Below are positions 10,349 to 22,515 of a stretch of 64,000 bases of DNA, in pieces. How positions within the stretch are numbered: position 1 is the stretch's first letter; each line of letters starts with the position of its first letter. Under the pieces are notes generated by a model. That model saw only the letters and a list, made by a program, of their open reading frames with translations. It was not told the origin of the DNA and made no database searches. The stretch lies in the NCBI GenBank assembly GCA_947854175.1, contig CANTYJ010000080.1, forward strand, positions 1-64,000. Direction: 5' to 3'. Position numbers and translations under genes: made by a program. This DNA is from an uncultured Turicimonas sp. Lineage in GTDB: Bacteria; Pseudomonadota; Gammaproteobacteria; Burkholderiales; Burkholderiaceae_F.

Positions 10349-11509
10349 GTGGATTTTCAATATGAGAAGGGGGCTGACGGCCCCCAAAAAGTCTGGCTGG
10401 TATCCGTCACAGTCGCACGCCAGGTACATAACGACGCCGCAGAAGAACTGACCGAATTGGCTCAATCCTGCGGCTACTCTGTTCAAGGACTGACAGAAGC
10501 TAAAAGAGAAAAACCGGACCCAAAAACGTTTTTGGGTAGTGGAAAAATAGAAGAAATTGAGTCTCTGGCCAAAGCTTCTGAATGCAGTATATTAATTTTT
10601 GACGTTGCCTTATCACCGGCACAGCAACGTAATATCGAAAAAGAAACCGGGTTGTTTGTCCTGGATCGGACAAGCCTGATTCTAGAAATTTTCAGACAAA
10701 GAGCAAAAACCAAAGAAGGGCGCTTGCAGGTAGAACTTGCCCGTCTTGTTCATCTGTCTACCCGTCTTGTCCGCGGATGGACTCACTTGGAAAGGCAGCG
10801 GGGCGGCTTATCAAAGACAGGTGGCCCGGGTGAGAAGCAGATCGAACTTGACCGCCGAATGATTGGTGTCCGTATCAAAGCTTTGAAAGAACAGCTCAAA
10901 AAACTCGAAAAACAAAGAAATACTCAAAGAAAGTCACGCCAGAAAGGCAGAGCTTTAACGGTAGCGCTTGTCGGATATACCAATGCCGGTAAATCAACCT
11001 TGTTTAATAGACTGACAAAGGGTGAGGCGTACGCTGCCGATCAGCTTTTTGCAACCCTTGACACGACAGCAAGAAGATGTTTTATCGGTGACAATACAGA
11101 AGTAGTTCTCAGCGATACCGTCGGGTTTATCCGGGGACTTCCTCACCAATTAGTGGAGGCATTTAAGTCTACTTTGGACGAAGCGGCACAAGCCGATCTT
11201 CTCCTTCATGTCATTGATTCTTCAAGCCCAGCCAGAGAAGAACAAATCTCTGAGGTCAATAAGGTTCTTAAAGAGATAGGTGCTGAAAATATTCCTCAGA
11301 TCATGGTCTATAACAAAATTGACAAGGATGGAAATAAACCGTTTTTGACGGTTGATGAAAAAGGTGTACCGAAGTCAGTTGCTGTTAGTGCCGTGACAGG
11401 CGAAGGGATCAATCTTTTAACGGAAGCTATTGCTAAAGTAGCTTCAATGCCTGAAGAAGTTGTTGAAGAAGACGACGATGAAGACTGGTTAAAGGAATTC
11501 GAGCCGTAA
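10349..11509 (+). CDS. hflX: Ribosome-splitting GTPase HflX
   Basis: GTPase that splits stalled ribosomes. It has an N-terminal HflX-specific domain with the glycine-rich segment ERQRGGLSKTGGPGEKQ, a coiled-coil linker, and a G domain with GYTNAGKST, DTVGF and NKID. The C-terminus is acidic. A GTG start 3 nt after hfq is used, with AGGAAG about 11 nt upstream. The length of 386 residues is normal. It is co-transcribed with hfq. A 121-nt gap with an 8-bp inverted repeat separates it from hflK. Confidence 0.95.
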   Translation: MDFQYEKGADGPQKVWLVSVTVARQVHNDAAEELTELAQSCGYSVQGLTEAKREKPDPKTFLGSGKIEEIESLAKASECSILIFDVALSPAQQRNIEKETGLFVLDRTSLILEIFRQRAKTKEGRLQVELARLVHLSTRLVRGWTHLERQRGGLSKTGGPGEKQIELDRRMIGVRIKALKEQLKKLEKQRNTQRKSRQKGRALTVALVGYTNAGKSTLFNRLTKGEAYAADQLFATLDTTARRCFIGDNTEVVLSDTVGFIRGLPHQLVEAFKSTLDEAAQADLLLHVIDSSSPAREEQISEVNKVLKEIGAENIPQIMVYNKIDKDGNKPFLTVDEKGVPKSVAVSAVTGEGINLLTEAIAKVASMPEEVVEEDDDEDWLKEFEP

Positions 11510-11526
11510 AGATGAGACGAGTTGTA

Positions 11527-11553
11527 AACAACCTTTATAAACAGTAGGTTGTT
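11527..11553. other. Inverted repeat between hflX and hflK
   Basis: AACAACCT and AGGTTGTT form an 8-bp stem with an 11-nt loop just after hflX. No run of T follows, so it is a weak terminator at best. It may instead be a processing or regulatory hairpin ahead of hflKC. Confidence 0.3.
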
Positions 11554-11630
11554 AATAGATAACAAATACGTGGATGGTAGAATCTCCACACATTTTGATT
11601 AATAGTTAACATTAGAGAGGACTCAAAGAC

Positions 11631-13097
11631 ATGTCTTTGAATGACCCCCATTGGGGCCGGGATCCATCGGATAAAGATCCCAAGAAAGAAGAGCCAAAAA
11701 AGAATACTCCGGAAGAAAGTTCTACAGATGATGGTTTTAAGGAACCTGAGCTTAAACGTCCTATAGAAGATAAAAGAGACGAAGAAAAATATAAAAAAGC
11801 CACAGGTCAGGAAAACGATATAGAAGAACTCTGGAAAGAGTTTAATAACAAGCTTTCCGGAATGCTGGGGCAAAAACCTGCAGATCAAGGAAACAAGAAC
11901 ACTTCTTTTAATAAGGAAGATTCTGACAGTTCATCTGACGAACCTCCATTAAGAGAAAACCACCCGTTTAACGGCGGAAATGGAAATAATGGCGGCGGCA
12001 CGCCTTTTGATCTTCCGCAAAGACCATTCCCTAAGTCTTCAGGCGGTCTTTCGTGGGGCGTACTGATGGCGGCAGCTGTCATTGCAGCGGGAGCCTGGCT
12101 GGCCTCCGGTTTTTATATTGTTCCCGAAGGTCAAAGAGGCGTTGTTACAACGTTCGGTAAATACACAGAAACAACGAATTCCGGTTTCCGTTGGCATTTG
12201 CCTTATCCTGTTCAGGATGTCACTCTTGTTGATGTTAGCTCTGTCAGGAAAGCTGAAATCGGTATGAGAGGTTCAACTTATCGTCTTAGAGAGGCGTTAA
12301 TGCTGACTGACGACGAGAATATCGTTGACGTGATGTTTAATGTTCAGTACAGAATCAAAGACGGTAAGGGTGCTGAAGAATTCCTCTTCCGGACCAGAGA
12401 TCCGATGGGTGCTGTTGTACAGACTGCAGAATCTGCCATGAGAGAAGTAGTCGGTCGCAAAAAAATGGACAGCGTGCTTTTTGAGAGTAAACAAGAAATT
12501 GCTGAAGAAGTCAAAAAGCTGATGCAGGAAATGCTTGACAGATATCACAGCGGTATTCAGGTATTGTCTGTAGCTATACAAAATGCGCAACCACCGGAAC
12601 AGGTTCAGGCTGCTTTCAATGATGCAGTTAAAGCAGGCCAGGACAGAGAACGTCAGATAAATGAAGGCGAAGCCTATGCTAATGACGTTGTACCAAAAGC
12701 CAAGGGTCTTGCCGAAAGATTAAGACAGGAAGCTGAAGCCTATAAGTCTCATGTCGTTTCAACTGCAGAAGGTGATGCGTCACGTTTCGAACAGGTATAT
12801 AACCAGTATGAGAAAGCTCCTAAAGTGACCCGCGATCGTATGTATGTTGATACGATGCAACAAGTTCTGAACAATACCCAGAAAGTATTGGTTGACAGTA
12901 AGAGCTCAAATAATCTTCTTTATTTGCCTTTAGACAAGTTGGTCCAGAAAAGTGAGCCGGCAGTGAAAACAACCGACCACCAGCCTGTAGGCCAGCCGGC
13001 GGTCCCGGCTCAGGCTTCACAGCAAACACCGGTAGCACCGAAAGCCGCCCCTTCTGATGACTATATTTCTCGTCCCCTTTCTAGGACACTGAGATAA
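11631..13097 (+). CDS. hflK: FtsH protease modulator HflK
   Basis: SPFH-family membrane protein that forms a large cage with HflC around the FtsH protease. A long charged, Gly/Asn/Pro-rich N-terminal region of about 140 residues precedes one transmembrane helix (about 144-166), then the SPFH domain (EGQRGVVTTFGKY) and a coiled-coil region. The C-terminal tail is Pro/Ala/Gln rich. At 488 residues it is longer than many HflK proteins because of the low-complexity ends. GAGAGGA lies upstream of the ATG. hflC follows 14 nt later. Confidence 0.93.
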   Translation: MSLNDPHWGRDPSDKDPKKEEPKKNTPEESSTDDGFKEPELKRPIEDKRDEEKYKKATGQENDIEELWKEFNNKLSGMLGQKPADQGNKNTSFNKEDSDSSSDEPPLRENHPFNGGNGNNGGGTPFDLPQRPFPKSSGGLSWGVLMAAAVIAAGAWLASGFYIVPEGQRGVVTTFGKYTETTNSGFRWHLPYPVQDVTLVDVSSVRKAEIGMRGSTYRLREALMLTDDENIVDVMFNVQYRIKDGKGAEEFLFRTRDPMGAVVQTAESAMREVVGRKKMDSVLFESKQEIAEEVKKLMQEMLDRYHSGIQVLSVAIQNAQPPEQVQAAFNDAVKAGQDRERQINEGEAYANDVVPKAKGLAERLRQEAEAYKSHVVSTAEGDASRFEQVYNQYEKAPKVTRDRMYVDTMQQVLNNTQKVLVDSKSSNNLLYLPLDKLVQKSEPAVKTTDHQPVGQPAVPAQASQQTPVAPKAAPSDDYISRPLSRTLR

Positions 13098-13111
13098 GAA
13101 GAATATTAAAT

Positions 13112-13990
13112 ATGAAAAAGATCTTTACTTTGTTTTTAATAGTTGTGGTTTGCGGGTTCTTCGCGACCTCCTGCCTCTACACCGTCAAAGAACGTGAATA
13201 CGCTTTGGTATTTATGCTCGGGGAATTGAGAACAGTTGTTTCCAAACCCGGGTTACATGTAAAACTTCCTTCTCCTCTGGAAAATGTTGTTTATCTGGAC
13301 AACAGAATCTTAACGATCGACACACCGGCAGCTGATTTGGTGCAAACCAGCGAGAAAAAGAATCTCATGATCGATTCTTACGTGAAATGGAGAATTCAGG
13401 ATCCTAGAAAATACTGGGTTTCTTTCCAGGGAAGCGAAAGAGCTGCTGATGACCGTGTTTCTGCTTTGTTAAGAGACGTACTCAACCAGGCTGTAAACAG
13501 AAGAACTGTGAACGATATTACTTCCCGTGACAGAGCCAAAGCCATGTCTGAGATTTCTCAGGCCTTACAGCATCGTGTTACTGATCTCGGAATTGAGATT
13601 GTAGACGTTCGTCTCAAACGCGTCGATTTCACTCCTGAAATTTCTGAATCCGTTTACAGAAGAATGGAGGCAGAAAGAAAGAGAGTGGCCAGTGAAGAGC
13701 GTTCAAAAGGTGCAGCTGAAGCCGAAAAAATTAAAGCAGATGCTGATCGCCAGAGAACCGTTATTCTGGCGGAAGCCTACAAAGACGCGCAACAGATCAA
13801 AGGCTCGGGGGATGCTAAAGCCAATGAAATATATGCAAACGCTTTCAGCAAGGATCCTGAATTCGCAAAATTCTACCGTTCCCTTGATGCATACCGAAGC
13901 TCTTTCTCCAAACCGAACGATATGATGGTAGTTGATCCGTCCGGTGAGTTCTTTGATTATCTGAAGAATTCAAAAGGCAAAGAGCAATAA
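13112..13990 (+). CDS. hflC: FtsH protease modulator HflC
   Basis: Partner of HflK in the HflKC complex, which limits FtsH access to membrane substrates. The 292-residue protein starts with a signal-anchor helix (residues 4-21), then an SPFH domain (KEREYALVFMLGE) and a charged helical region rich in Glu, Lys and Ala. The family C-terminus (FYRSLDAYRSSF) is present. It lies 14 nt after hflK and 14 nt before the small DUF2065 gene, as in most betaproteobacteria. Confidence 0.95.
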   Translation: MKKIFTLFLIVVVCGFFATSCLYTVKEREYALVFMLGELRTVVSKPGLHVKLPSPLENVVYLDNRILTIDTPAADLVQTSEKKNLMIDSYVKWRIQDPRKYWVSFQGSERAADDRVSALLRDVLNQAVNRRTVNDITSRDRAKAMSEISQALQHRVTDLGIEIVDVRLKRVDFTPEISESVYRRMEAERKRVASEERSKGAAEAEKIKADADRQRTVILAEAYKDAQQIKGSGDAKANEIYANAFSKDPEFAKFYRSLDAYRSSFSKPNDMMVVDPSGEFFDYLKNSKGKEQ

Positions 13991-14004
13991 TTTTTAGTAA
14001 TATT

Positions 14005-14193
14005 ATGAAAGTCCTTCTTGCTGCATTAGGTTTTTGTCTGGTGCTCGAAGGGCTTTTTCCATTTTTAGCTCCTGAAAAATGGAAAAAGTACCTTTTAGAG
14101 TTAACTGTAATTTCTAATGAAAAAATCCGATTAATCGCCTTAGTGAGTGTACTCTTAGGTTTGGCGATCGTTTGGTCGGTAGAGTTGTTATAA
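14005..14193 (+). CDS. DUF2065 family small membrane protein
   Basis: A 62-residue protein with two hydrophobic helices (about 2-20 and 41-60) joined by a short polar loop containing PEKWKKYL. This matches DUF2065, a small inner-membrane family almost always found right after hflC and before hisZ or purA. Function is unknown; the neighbourhood suggests a link with the HflKC-FtsH complex, which is inference. It is spaced 14 nt from hflC and 10 nt from hisZ, so all are probably in one operon. Confidence 0.85.
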   Translation: MKVLLAALGFCLVLEGLFPFLAPEKWKKYLLELTVISNEKIRLIALVSVLLGLAIVWSVELL

Positions 14194-14203
14194 AAAGGAA
14201 TTT

Positions 14204-16671
<2,468 letters not shown>

Positions 16672-16687
16672 TTAGTTTACTTTTGAT

Positions 16688-16708
16688 AGCACTGCTCTGA
16701 GCAGTGCT
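16688..16708 (+). terminator. Hairpin terminator after purA
   Basis: AGCACTGCTC and GAGCAGTGCT form a perfect 10-bp inverted repeat separated by one base, so the real loop is about 3-5 nt. TTCTCT follows. It ends the purA transcript or attenuates read-through into the phosphoribosyltransferase gene 17 nt downstream. Confidence 0.6.
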
Positions 16709-16725
16709 TCTCTATAGGAAAGCGA

Positions 16726-17259
16726 ATGAAAGATCTTCATGTTTCTTGGGATGAATACCGTCAGTTAATAGAAAATTTGGCATATATTGTTGACGACAGC
16801 GGTTGGAAATTTGACTCCTTACTCTGTCTTTCAAGAGGAGGTCTGAGACCGGGAGACGTTCTCTCAAGAATTTTTGATATGCCTTTAAATATTCTTGCAA
16901 CCAGCTCATACAGAGAGGCTGCAGGTACTGTTCAAGGAGTTCTGGATATCGGGCAATATATTGCTTCGAGCAGACCGGATTCTTTAAAAGGTAAGGTTTT
17001 ATTAGTTGACGACTTGGTTGATTCCGGTCTGACATTCCAAAAAGTGACTGAACATCTGAAAACAAAAGTACCTGCAATCACAGAAGTTAGGACAGCTGTT
17101 TTGTGGTGGAAGAAGTGTTCGAAGGTGAAGCCGGATTATTACGTTCAATACCTCGAAGACAATCCATGGATTCATCAGCCGTTCGAAGTGTATGACACCA
17201 TGCGAAGAGGCCAACTGGTTGACAGAGTTGATAACAACCTGATTAAACGCGCCCCATAA
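16726..17259 (+). CDS. Purine phosphoribosyltransferase family protein
   Basis: A 177-residue protein of the type I phosphoribosyltransferase fold. The PRPP-binding loop VLLVDDLVDSGLTF lies near residues 88-101, and the N-terminal LSRGGLRPGDVL segment matches hypoxanthine/xanthine-guanine enzymes. It probably salvages purine bases to nucleotides, consistent with its place after purA. The exact base specificity cannot be read from sequence. AGGAAAG precedes the ATG. A separate terminator follows, and a hairpin lies between it and purA, so expression may be partly independent. Confidence 0.85.
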   Translation: MKDLHVSWDEYRQLIENLAYIVDDSGWKFDSLLCLSRGGLRPGDVLSRIFDMPLNILATSSYREAAGTVQGVLDIGQYIASSRPDSLKGKVLLVDDLVDSGLTFQKVTEHLKTKVPAITEVRTAVLWWKKCSKVKPDYYVQYLEDNPWIHQPFEVYDTMRRGQLVDRVDNNLIKRAP

Positions 17260-17269
17260 AGTTAAAAAG

Positions 17270-17296
17270 AGGATCGGAATTCCGGTCCTTTTTTAA
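17270..17296 (+). terminator. Rho-independent terminator after the phosphoribosyltransferase gene
   Basis: AGGATCGG and CCGGTCCT form an 8-bp stem, including one G-T pair, with loop AATT. It is followed by a run of eight T. Confidence 0.85.
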
Positions 17297-17362
17297 TAAG
17301 AGGCGGTAACGGTTCGGTGAGTTAACAATGCCGGACAGCTTCAAAACAATAACAGGACAAAC

Positions 17363-17878
17363 ATGAAAGTAGTAAATATCGTCGGCTACTCCGGTAGCGG
17401 TAAAACAACGTTAACTGAAAAGCTGGTTTCCATCTTTTGCGAGGCCGGGCTCAATGTAGCTGCGATTAAGAGTGCACATCATCATTTAGACATTGATAAA
17501 CCGGGAAAGGATTCGTACCGTTACCGTGCTGCAGGCGCCAGACAAGTAATTTTACGAAATGAAGAACAATATGCTGTTATGGTTTCAACGCCGATGCACC
17601 CTGCAAGTTTGGAAGATTTAATTAAAAAATTGGATCCTTGTGATCTTGTTTTGGTTGAAGGATTCAAGGCAGAACATTATGCTACGTTGAAAATGGAGGT
17701 TTGGAGGCCCGGCATCAAGAACGAAGCTCCGCTTTATACAAAAGATGAAAGAATAGATGCCGTAATTACAAACGTTGATGCTATCGCGGGATTTGAAGGA
17801 ACTGTTTTAAACATAGACGATGAAAGAGCGGTTGCCCGTTATATAGCAGACAAACTTGACTTGAATGCGAGGAATTAA
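17363..17878 (+). CDS. mobB: Molybdopterin-guanine dinucleotide biosynthesis adaptor MobB
   Basis: GTP-binding accessory protein of molybdenum cofactor synthesis. The Walker A motif GYSGSGKTTL lies at residues 8-17, followed by the family HHHLDIDKPGKDS segment and VEGFK. The length of 171 residues is typical. It is the first of three molybdenum cofactor genes, and moeA starts directly after its stop codon. Presence of these genes implies molybdoenzymes such as anaerobic reductases elsewhere in the genome; this is inference. Confidence 0.92.
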   Translation: MKVVNIVGYSGSGKTTLTEKLVSIFCEAGLNVAAIKSAHHHLDIDKPGKDSYRYRAAGARQVILRNEEQYAVMVSTPMHPASLEDLIKKLDPCDLVLVEGFKAEHYATLKMEVWRPGIKNEAPLYTKDERIDAVITNVDAIAGFEGTVLNIDDERAVARYIADKLDLNARN

Positions 17879-19072
17879 ATGCTCACTGTTGAAGAAGCCA
17901 AAGACATTATTTTAAAAGACATTCATCCTGAAGCTGAAACAGAAGAGGTCGTTACACTGTACAGTGCCGGCAAGATTTTGGCTGCTCCGGTTGTTTCTCC
18001 CATACAAGTTCCTCCTCTGGATAATTCACAAATGGACGGTTACGCTGTCCGCACAGAGGATTTTCAGGGCGGCCGTTTGGAATTTCCTGTTACTCAGAAA
18101 ATATTTGCCGGACATGTCGGAGAAAAACTCCAACCCGGTACCGTAGCAAGAATCTTTACCGGAGCTCCTCTACCGGAAGGAGCCGATGCAGTGATTCCTC
18201 AGGAAGAAGCGACCGAGCTCAAATATGATTATGTTCGTTTTCAAAAGGCTCCTAATCCCGGCGACTGGATTCGTAAAGCCGGTAGCGATGTCGAAATTGG
18301 AGACATTATTCTAAAGGCAGGGGACCGCATGACACCGGCCGCTTTAGGTGTCGCTGCCAGTGTAGGTACTGCCACTGTATTGTGTTACCGTCCGATTAAG
18401 GTTTCTCTATTTTTTACAGGTGATGAATTGGCGATGCCCGGTGAGACATTAGTTGAAGGCGGCATCTATAACTCAAACCGCTTTGTTCTGCGCGGGCTCC
18501 TTCACCAGCTAGGCTGCGATGTCGTTGATTATGGTAATGTTCCTGACACCTATGAAGCTACTTTAGAAGCATTCAAGAAAGCCTGTAAGAAGTCTGATTT
18601 GATTCTTACCAGCGGAGGAATGAGTGTCGGAGAGGCAGATTATATAAAGCCTGTGGTAGAAGCTCTCGGACATGTCGATATGTGGAAGATTGCGGTCAAA
18701 CCCGGGAAACCTGTCGCAAAGGGAGAAGTTAACGGTGTTCCCTTCTTAGGTCTGCCCGGCAACCCGGTATCTTCTTTGGTGACTTTTTTAATATTTGCCA
18801 GACCATTAATTTTGAAATTGTCAGGACGCAACAACGTAGAAGTTAAACCATACACATTGCCCATCAATTTTGACTGGAACGGCGGAGCGCGCAGAGAGTA
18901 TATTCGCGTCAGACGAAATGAGCTGGGCACCCTTGAAAATTACAGAACCCAGAATTCAGCTGTTTTATCCTCCTGTCTATGGGCAGATGGGTTGGCGGAT
19001 ATTCCGGCCAACGCCAAGCTCAAGAAGGGCGATTTAGTGACCTACATTCCTTTTAGCGCATTCAATATTTAG
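17879..19072 (+). CDS. moeA: Molybdopterin molybdenumtransferase MoeA
   Basis: Inserts molybdate into adenylylated molybdopterin. Family signatures seen include PPLDNSQMDGYAVR, GAPLPEGADAVIPQEE, the TSGGMSVGEADY stretch of the MoeA/MogA domain and LPGNPVSS. The length of 397 residues is normal, with the C-terminal beta-barrel domain from about residue 325. The ATG follows the mobB stop directly, with AGGA 6 nt upstream. moaE is 16 nt downstream, forming a mobB-moeA-moaE operon. Confidence 0.95.
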   Translation: MLTVEEAKDIILKDIHPEAETEEVVTLYSAGKILAAPVVSPIQVPPLDNSQMDGYAVRTEDFQGGRLEFPVTQKIFAGHVGEKLQPGTVARIFTGAPLPEGADAVIPQEEATELKYDYVRFQKAPNPGDWIRKAGSDVEIGDIILKAGDRMTPAALGVAASVGTATVLCYRPIKVSLFFTGDELAMPGETLVEGGIYNSNRFVLRGLLHQLGCDVVDYGNVPDTYEATLEAFKKACKKSDLILTSGGMSVGEADYIKPVVEALGHVDMWKIAVKPGKPVAKGEVNGVPFLGLPGNPVSSLVTFLIFARPLILKLSGRNNVEVKPYTLPINFDWNGGARREYIRVRRNELGTLENYRTQNSAVLSSCLWADGLADIPANAKLKKGDLVTYIPFSAFNI

Positions 19073-19088
19073 GAAGAGAAAATACAAA

Positions 19089-19535
19089 ATGAAGATTCGT
19101 GTTCAGGAAGAAGATTTCAGTGTTCAAAAGGAATACAACGAATTAAAAACCAATCCGAAAGCCGGAGCAGTTGTTATGTTTGTCGGTAATGTCAGAGATA
19201 TCAACGAAGGTTTGAAAATCGATAAGATGTTTCTTGAATATTATCCCGGTATGACAGAGAAAGCTCTACATTCGATCGTAGAAGAAGCATCCCGGCGCTA
19301 TTCGATAGAAGATGCAACAGTCATTCACCGCGTCGGGGAATTAGACATTAACGATCAAATTGTTTTTGTTGGAGTTTCTTCAAAACACCGAGGAGAAGCT
19401 TTTGATGCCTGCGAATTTATTATTGATTTTCTAAAAACGGAAGCACCATTCTGGAAAAAAGAAACAATCGAGGGAGAAGGCAAGTGGGTTGATGCCAGAG
19501 AAAGCGATGAAGTTGCTAAAAAAAAGTGGAAATAG
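19089..19535 (+). CDS. moaE: Molybdopterin synthase catalytic subunit MoaE
   Basis: Large subunit of molybdopterin synthase, which adds sulfur to precursor Z using MoaD thiocarboxylate. Signatures include GAVVMFVGNVRD, the HRVGELDI segment, the SKHRGEAFDAC motif and the conserved active-site lysines in FWKKE. At 148 residues it has the usual length. The moaD partner is not in the window. A terminator follows about 25 nt downstream and ends the molybdenum cofactor operon. Confidence 0.95.
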   Translation: MKIRVQEEDFSVQKEYNELKTNPKAGAVVMFVGNVRDINEGLKIDKMFLEYYPGMTEKALHSIVEEASRRYSIEDATVIHRVGELDINDQIVFVGVSSKHRGEAFDACEFIIDFLKTEAPFWKKETIEGEGKWVDARESDEVAKKKWK

Positions 19536-19558
19536 CAAAAGAAACTAACTAACGATAT

Positions 19559-19584
19559 AGCCGGTCTCTGACCGGTTTCTTTTT
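19559..19584 (+). terminator. Rho-independent terminator after moaE
   Basis: AGCCGGT pairs with ACCGGTT across loop CTCTG and is followed by TCTTTTT. A second small hairpin (CCCG...CGGG) lies about 10 nt further on. Confidence 0.8.
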
Positions 19585-19743
19585 ATCCGGAACCCGAGTT
19601 TTTTCGGGATCAAGGATTCAGAATATACCCAAAATAAGGGTTTTCTTCTACCTTAAATCCGTAAGAATCGCGACAATTTATCTTGATAGGAGCGGCTTGT
19701 CCGTACTTCCCTTTTTGATAAGGGAGAAAGGAGTCTAAAACTA

Positions 19744-22335
19744 ATGCGTCAAGATAAATTTACAACACGATTTCAGGAACTTCTGGGCGAAGCACAGAGT
19801 TTGGCTGTAGATCATTCTCAACAATTTATTGATCCGCTGCATGTTTTAAAAGCAGTCTTGGAAGAAACTGAAGGAACCGGAAAAACGCTTTTAGAAAGAT
19901 CCGGCGTCCGGATGGCTGAATTAAAACGGCTTGTAGATAAAGAAATTGACAAGATTCCTGAAGTATCGGGTGCCGGGAACAATGTTCAAGTAAGTCGGGA
20001 ACTGATGACTGTTTTACAGGCAATGGAAAAAGGAGGACAACGCTTAGGCGATGAATTTCTTTCGACTGACCTGTTCTTATTAGTCCTCTGTGATAGCAAA
20101 TGTGAAGCAGGTCGTGTTGCACGCGAAGCCGGCTTAACAAAACCCGCTCTTGAAAATGCAATTATGGCAATGCGTGGAGGAGAGAAAGTGGACAATCCAG
20201 ATGCTGAAAACAACCGCGAAGCTCTAAAGAAATATACGGTTGATTTAACTGAAAGAGCAAGAAACGGGAAACTTGATCCGGTCATTGGCCGTGACGATGA
20301 AATTCGTCGCGCAATGCAAATTCTGCAACGAAGAAGTAAGAATAATCCGGTTTTAATCGGTGAGCCGGGCGTTGGTAAAACAGCTGTTGTAGAAGGTTTA
20401 GCACAGCGAATCGTCAACGGTGAAGTGCCTGACACTTTAAGAAACAAGAAGGTTCTGAGTTTGGATATGGCCGGTTTGCTGGCCGGTGCTAAATACAGAG
20501 GTGAGTTTGAAGAAAGACTCAAAGCACTTCTTAAAGAAGTTGTCGCAGAAGAAGGCAGAATCATTCTCTTCATTGACGAAATCCATACTGTTGTGGGCGC
20601 AGGTAAGACAGACGGTGCAATGGATGCGGGCAACATGCTTAAACCTGCTCTTTCCAGAGGCGAACTGCACGTTATTGGCGCAACAACTTTAGACGAGTAT
20701 AGAAAGTACATTGAAAAGGATCCTGCGCTTGAAAGACGTTTCCAAAAAGTTATCGTTGATGAACCGACTGTCGAAGATACTATTGCTATTCTTCGCGGAC
20801 TTCAGGAAAAATATGAAGTCCATCACGGCGTAGAAATTACTGACCCGGCTATTGTTGCAGCTGCAGAACTTTCTGCCCGTTACATCACAGACAGATTCCT
20901 TCCGGATAAGGCAATTGACTTGATCGATGAAGCAGCTGCAAGAATCAAGATGGAAATCGATTCAAAGCCGGAAGAACTCGACAAACTCGACAGACGTCTC
21001 ATCCAGTTGAAGATTGAAAGAGAAGCTGTCAAGAAAGAAAAAGACGAAGCCAGCCGTAAGAGACTGGAAGCTCTTGAAGAAGAAATCAAGAAATTAAGCC
21101 GCGAATATTCTGACCTGGAAGAAATCTGGAAACAGGAAAAGAGTGCTGCTCTTGGGTCTCAGAATATCCGTGATGAAATTGATAAATTAAAGACAAAGAT
21201 GGAAGAACTCCGCCGTCAGGGCAAGTACGAAGAATTAGCTTCCATCCAGTACGGTCAATTGCCAGAACTCGAGAAACGTCTTCTTAAAGAAGAAGACTCA
21301 GAAGCAAAAGCCCATGAAGAAAAGCCAAAACTTCTGAGAACTCAGGTTGGTGCTGAGGAAATCGCCGATGTCGTCTCTAGAGCAACCGGTATTCCGGTTT
21401 CTAAGATGATGGAAGGTGAACGTCAGAAACTGTTGGATATGGCTGAACATATCGGTAAGAGAGTTGTTGGCCAGAAAGAAGCAGTCCAAAAAGTTGTTGA
21501 CGCAATTTTACGTTCAAGAGCCGGACTTGCAGATCCGAACCGCCCATACGGTTCATTCCTGTTCCTCGGACCAACAGGCGTTGGTAAGACCGAATTGACA
21601 AAGGCTTTGGCCGAGTTCTTATTCGACACAGATGAAGCCATGATTCGTATCGATATGAGCGAATTTATGGAAAAGCATTCTGTTGCCCGTTTGATTGGGG
21701 CCCCTCCGGGATATGTCGGCTATGAAGAAGGCGGTTATCTTACAGAAGCCGTCCGCAGAAAACCTTATAGCGTCATTCTTCTGGACGAAGTTGAGAAAGC
21801 CCATCCGGACGTCTTTAACATCCTCCTCCAAGCTTTGGATGACGGACGAATGACAGACGGACAAGGCAGAACCGTTGATTTCAAAAACACTGTTATCGTC
21901 ATGACTTCCAACCTTGGTTCACAGGAAATCATGAACAGACAGGGTGAAGATCCGGCAGTTATCAAAGAAGCTGTAATGGATGAAGTGAAAAAACATTTCA
22001 GACCTGAGTTCATTAACAGAATTGATGAAATCGTCGTCTTCAACGCTCTTGATGAAAAAGCCATCCGTGAAATTGCAAGAATCCAGATTCGTAAGCTTGC
22101 AAGAAGAATGGAGGCTCAAAACATCGGTCTTGAAGTCACACCGGCTGCTCTGGATGAAATCGGCAAAGTCGGATTTGATCCATTATTTGGTGCACGTCCG
22201 CTCAGAAGAGCAATTCAGGAATATATTGAAAACGGAATTGCTATCAATCTTCTGAAAGGCATGTATGCTCCGGGAGAAACTGTCGTTGTTCATTACGAAG
22301 GCGGAAAATTCGTCTTTACAAAGAAAACAGAATAG
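19744..22335 (+). CDS. clpB: ATP-dependent disaggregase ClpB
   Basis: Hexameric AAA+ chaperone that rescues aggregated proteins with DnaK. Order: N-terminal Clp repeats (1-145), AAA+ 1 with GEPGVGKTA near residue 205, the long coiled-coil M domain (about 410-525), and AAA+ 2 with [10 protein letters not shown] near 607. The length of 863 residues is typical, and the M domain separates it from ClpA. AAGGAG lies 10 nt before the ATG. About 160 nt of non-coding DNA lies upstream and includes CTTAAA, resembling a sigma-32 -35 element, but the -10 match is poor. Transcribed alone and followed by a strong terminator. Confidence 0.98.
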   Translation: MRQDKFTTRFQELLGEAQSLAVDHSQQFIDPLHVLKAVLEETEGTGKTLLERSGVRMAELKRLVDKEIDKIPEVSGAGNNVQVSRELMTVLQAMEKGGQRLGDEFLSTDLFLLVLCDSKCEAGRVAREAGLTKPALENAIMAMRGGEKVDNPDAENNREALKKYTVDLTERARNGKLDPVIGRDDEIRRAMQILQRRSKNNPVLIGEPGVGKTAVVEGLAQRIVNGEVPDTLRNKKVLSLDMAGLLAGAKYRGEFEERLKALLKEVVAEEGRIILFIDEIHTVVGAGKTDGAMDAGNMLKPALSRGELHVIGATTLDEYRKYIEKDPALERRFQKVIVDEPTVEDTIAILRGLQEKYEVHHGVEITDPAIVAAAELSARYITDRFLPDKAIDLIDEAAARIKMEIDSKPEELDKLDRRLIQLKIEREAVKKEKDEASRKRLEALEEEIKKLSREYSDLEEIWKQEKSAALGSQNIRDEIDKLKTKMEELRRQGKYEELASIQYGQLPELEKRLLKEEDSEAKAHEEKPKLLRTQVGAEEIADVVSRATGIPVSKMMEGERQKLLDMAEHIGKRVVGQKEAVQKVVDAILRSRAGLADPNRPYGSFLFLGPTGVGKTELTKALAEFLFDTDEAMIRIDMSEFMEKHSVARLIGAPPGYVGYEEGGYLTEAVRRKPYSVILLDEVEKAHPDVFNILLQALDDGRMTDGQGRTVDFKNTVIVMTSNLGSQEIMNRQGEDPAVIKEAVMDEVKKHFRPEFINRIDEIVVFNALDEKAIREIARIQIRKLARRMEAQNIGLEVTPAALDEIGKVGFDPLFGARPLRRAIQEYIENGIAINLLKGMYAPGETVVVHYEGGKFVFTKKTE

Positions 22336-22356
22336 TTTTTCTCTAGAACAGTAAGA

Positions 22357-22400
22357 AGCAGAGACCGGGTTGAATCTGTCTATCCGGTCTCTGCTTTTTT
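22357..22400 (+). terminator. Strong rho-independent terminator after clpB
   Basis: AGCAGAGACCGG and CCGGTCTCTGCT form a perfect 12-bp stem around a 15-nt loop. It is followed by six further T. Confidence 0.92.
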
Positions 22401-22439
22401 GCATCGTATTTTGTGATGGTACCGGTAAGGAACTTTGAA

Positions 22440-22475
22440 TAAAAAGCCGGCAAGAAACTATTGTTCTTTCCGGCT
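22440..22475 (-). terminator. Terminator of the AbrB-like gene
   Basis: Read on the minus strand, AGCCGG and CCGGCT enclose a 19-nt loop, and TTTTT follows. It lies 40 nt beyond the stop of the AbrB-like gene and faces the clpB terminator. Confidence 0.6.
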
Positions 22476-22515
22476 CTAGGTTCAAGGAACTTTCGTAGTT
22501 CGACTAGTTGAATTA

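Noticed and set aside
19586-19743. Heat-shock (sigma-32) promoter of clpB
   Set aside because: CTTAAA resembles a -35 element, but the -10 region matches about half of the consensus. Not strong enough to list.
19986-20711. Long open frame on the minus strand opposite clpB
   Set aside because: It mirrors the codon structure of clpB, has low-complexity Ser/Arg-rich translation and no family similarity. It is a shadow frame.
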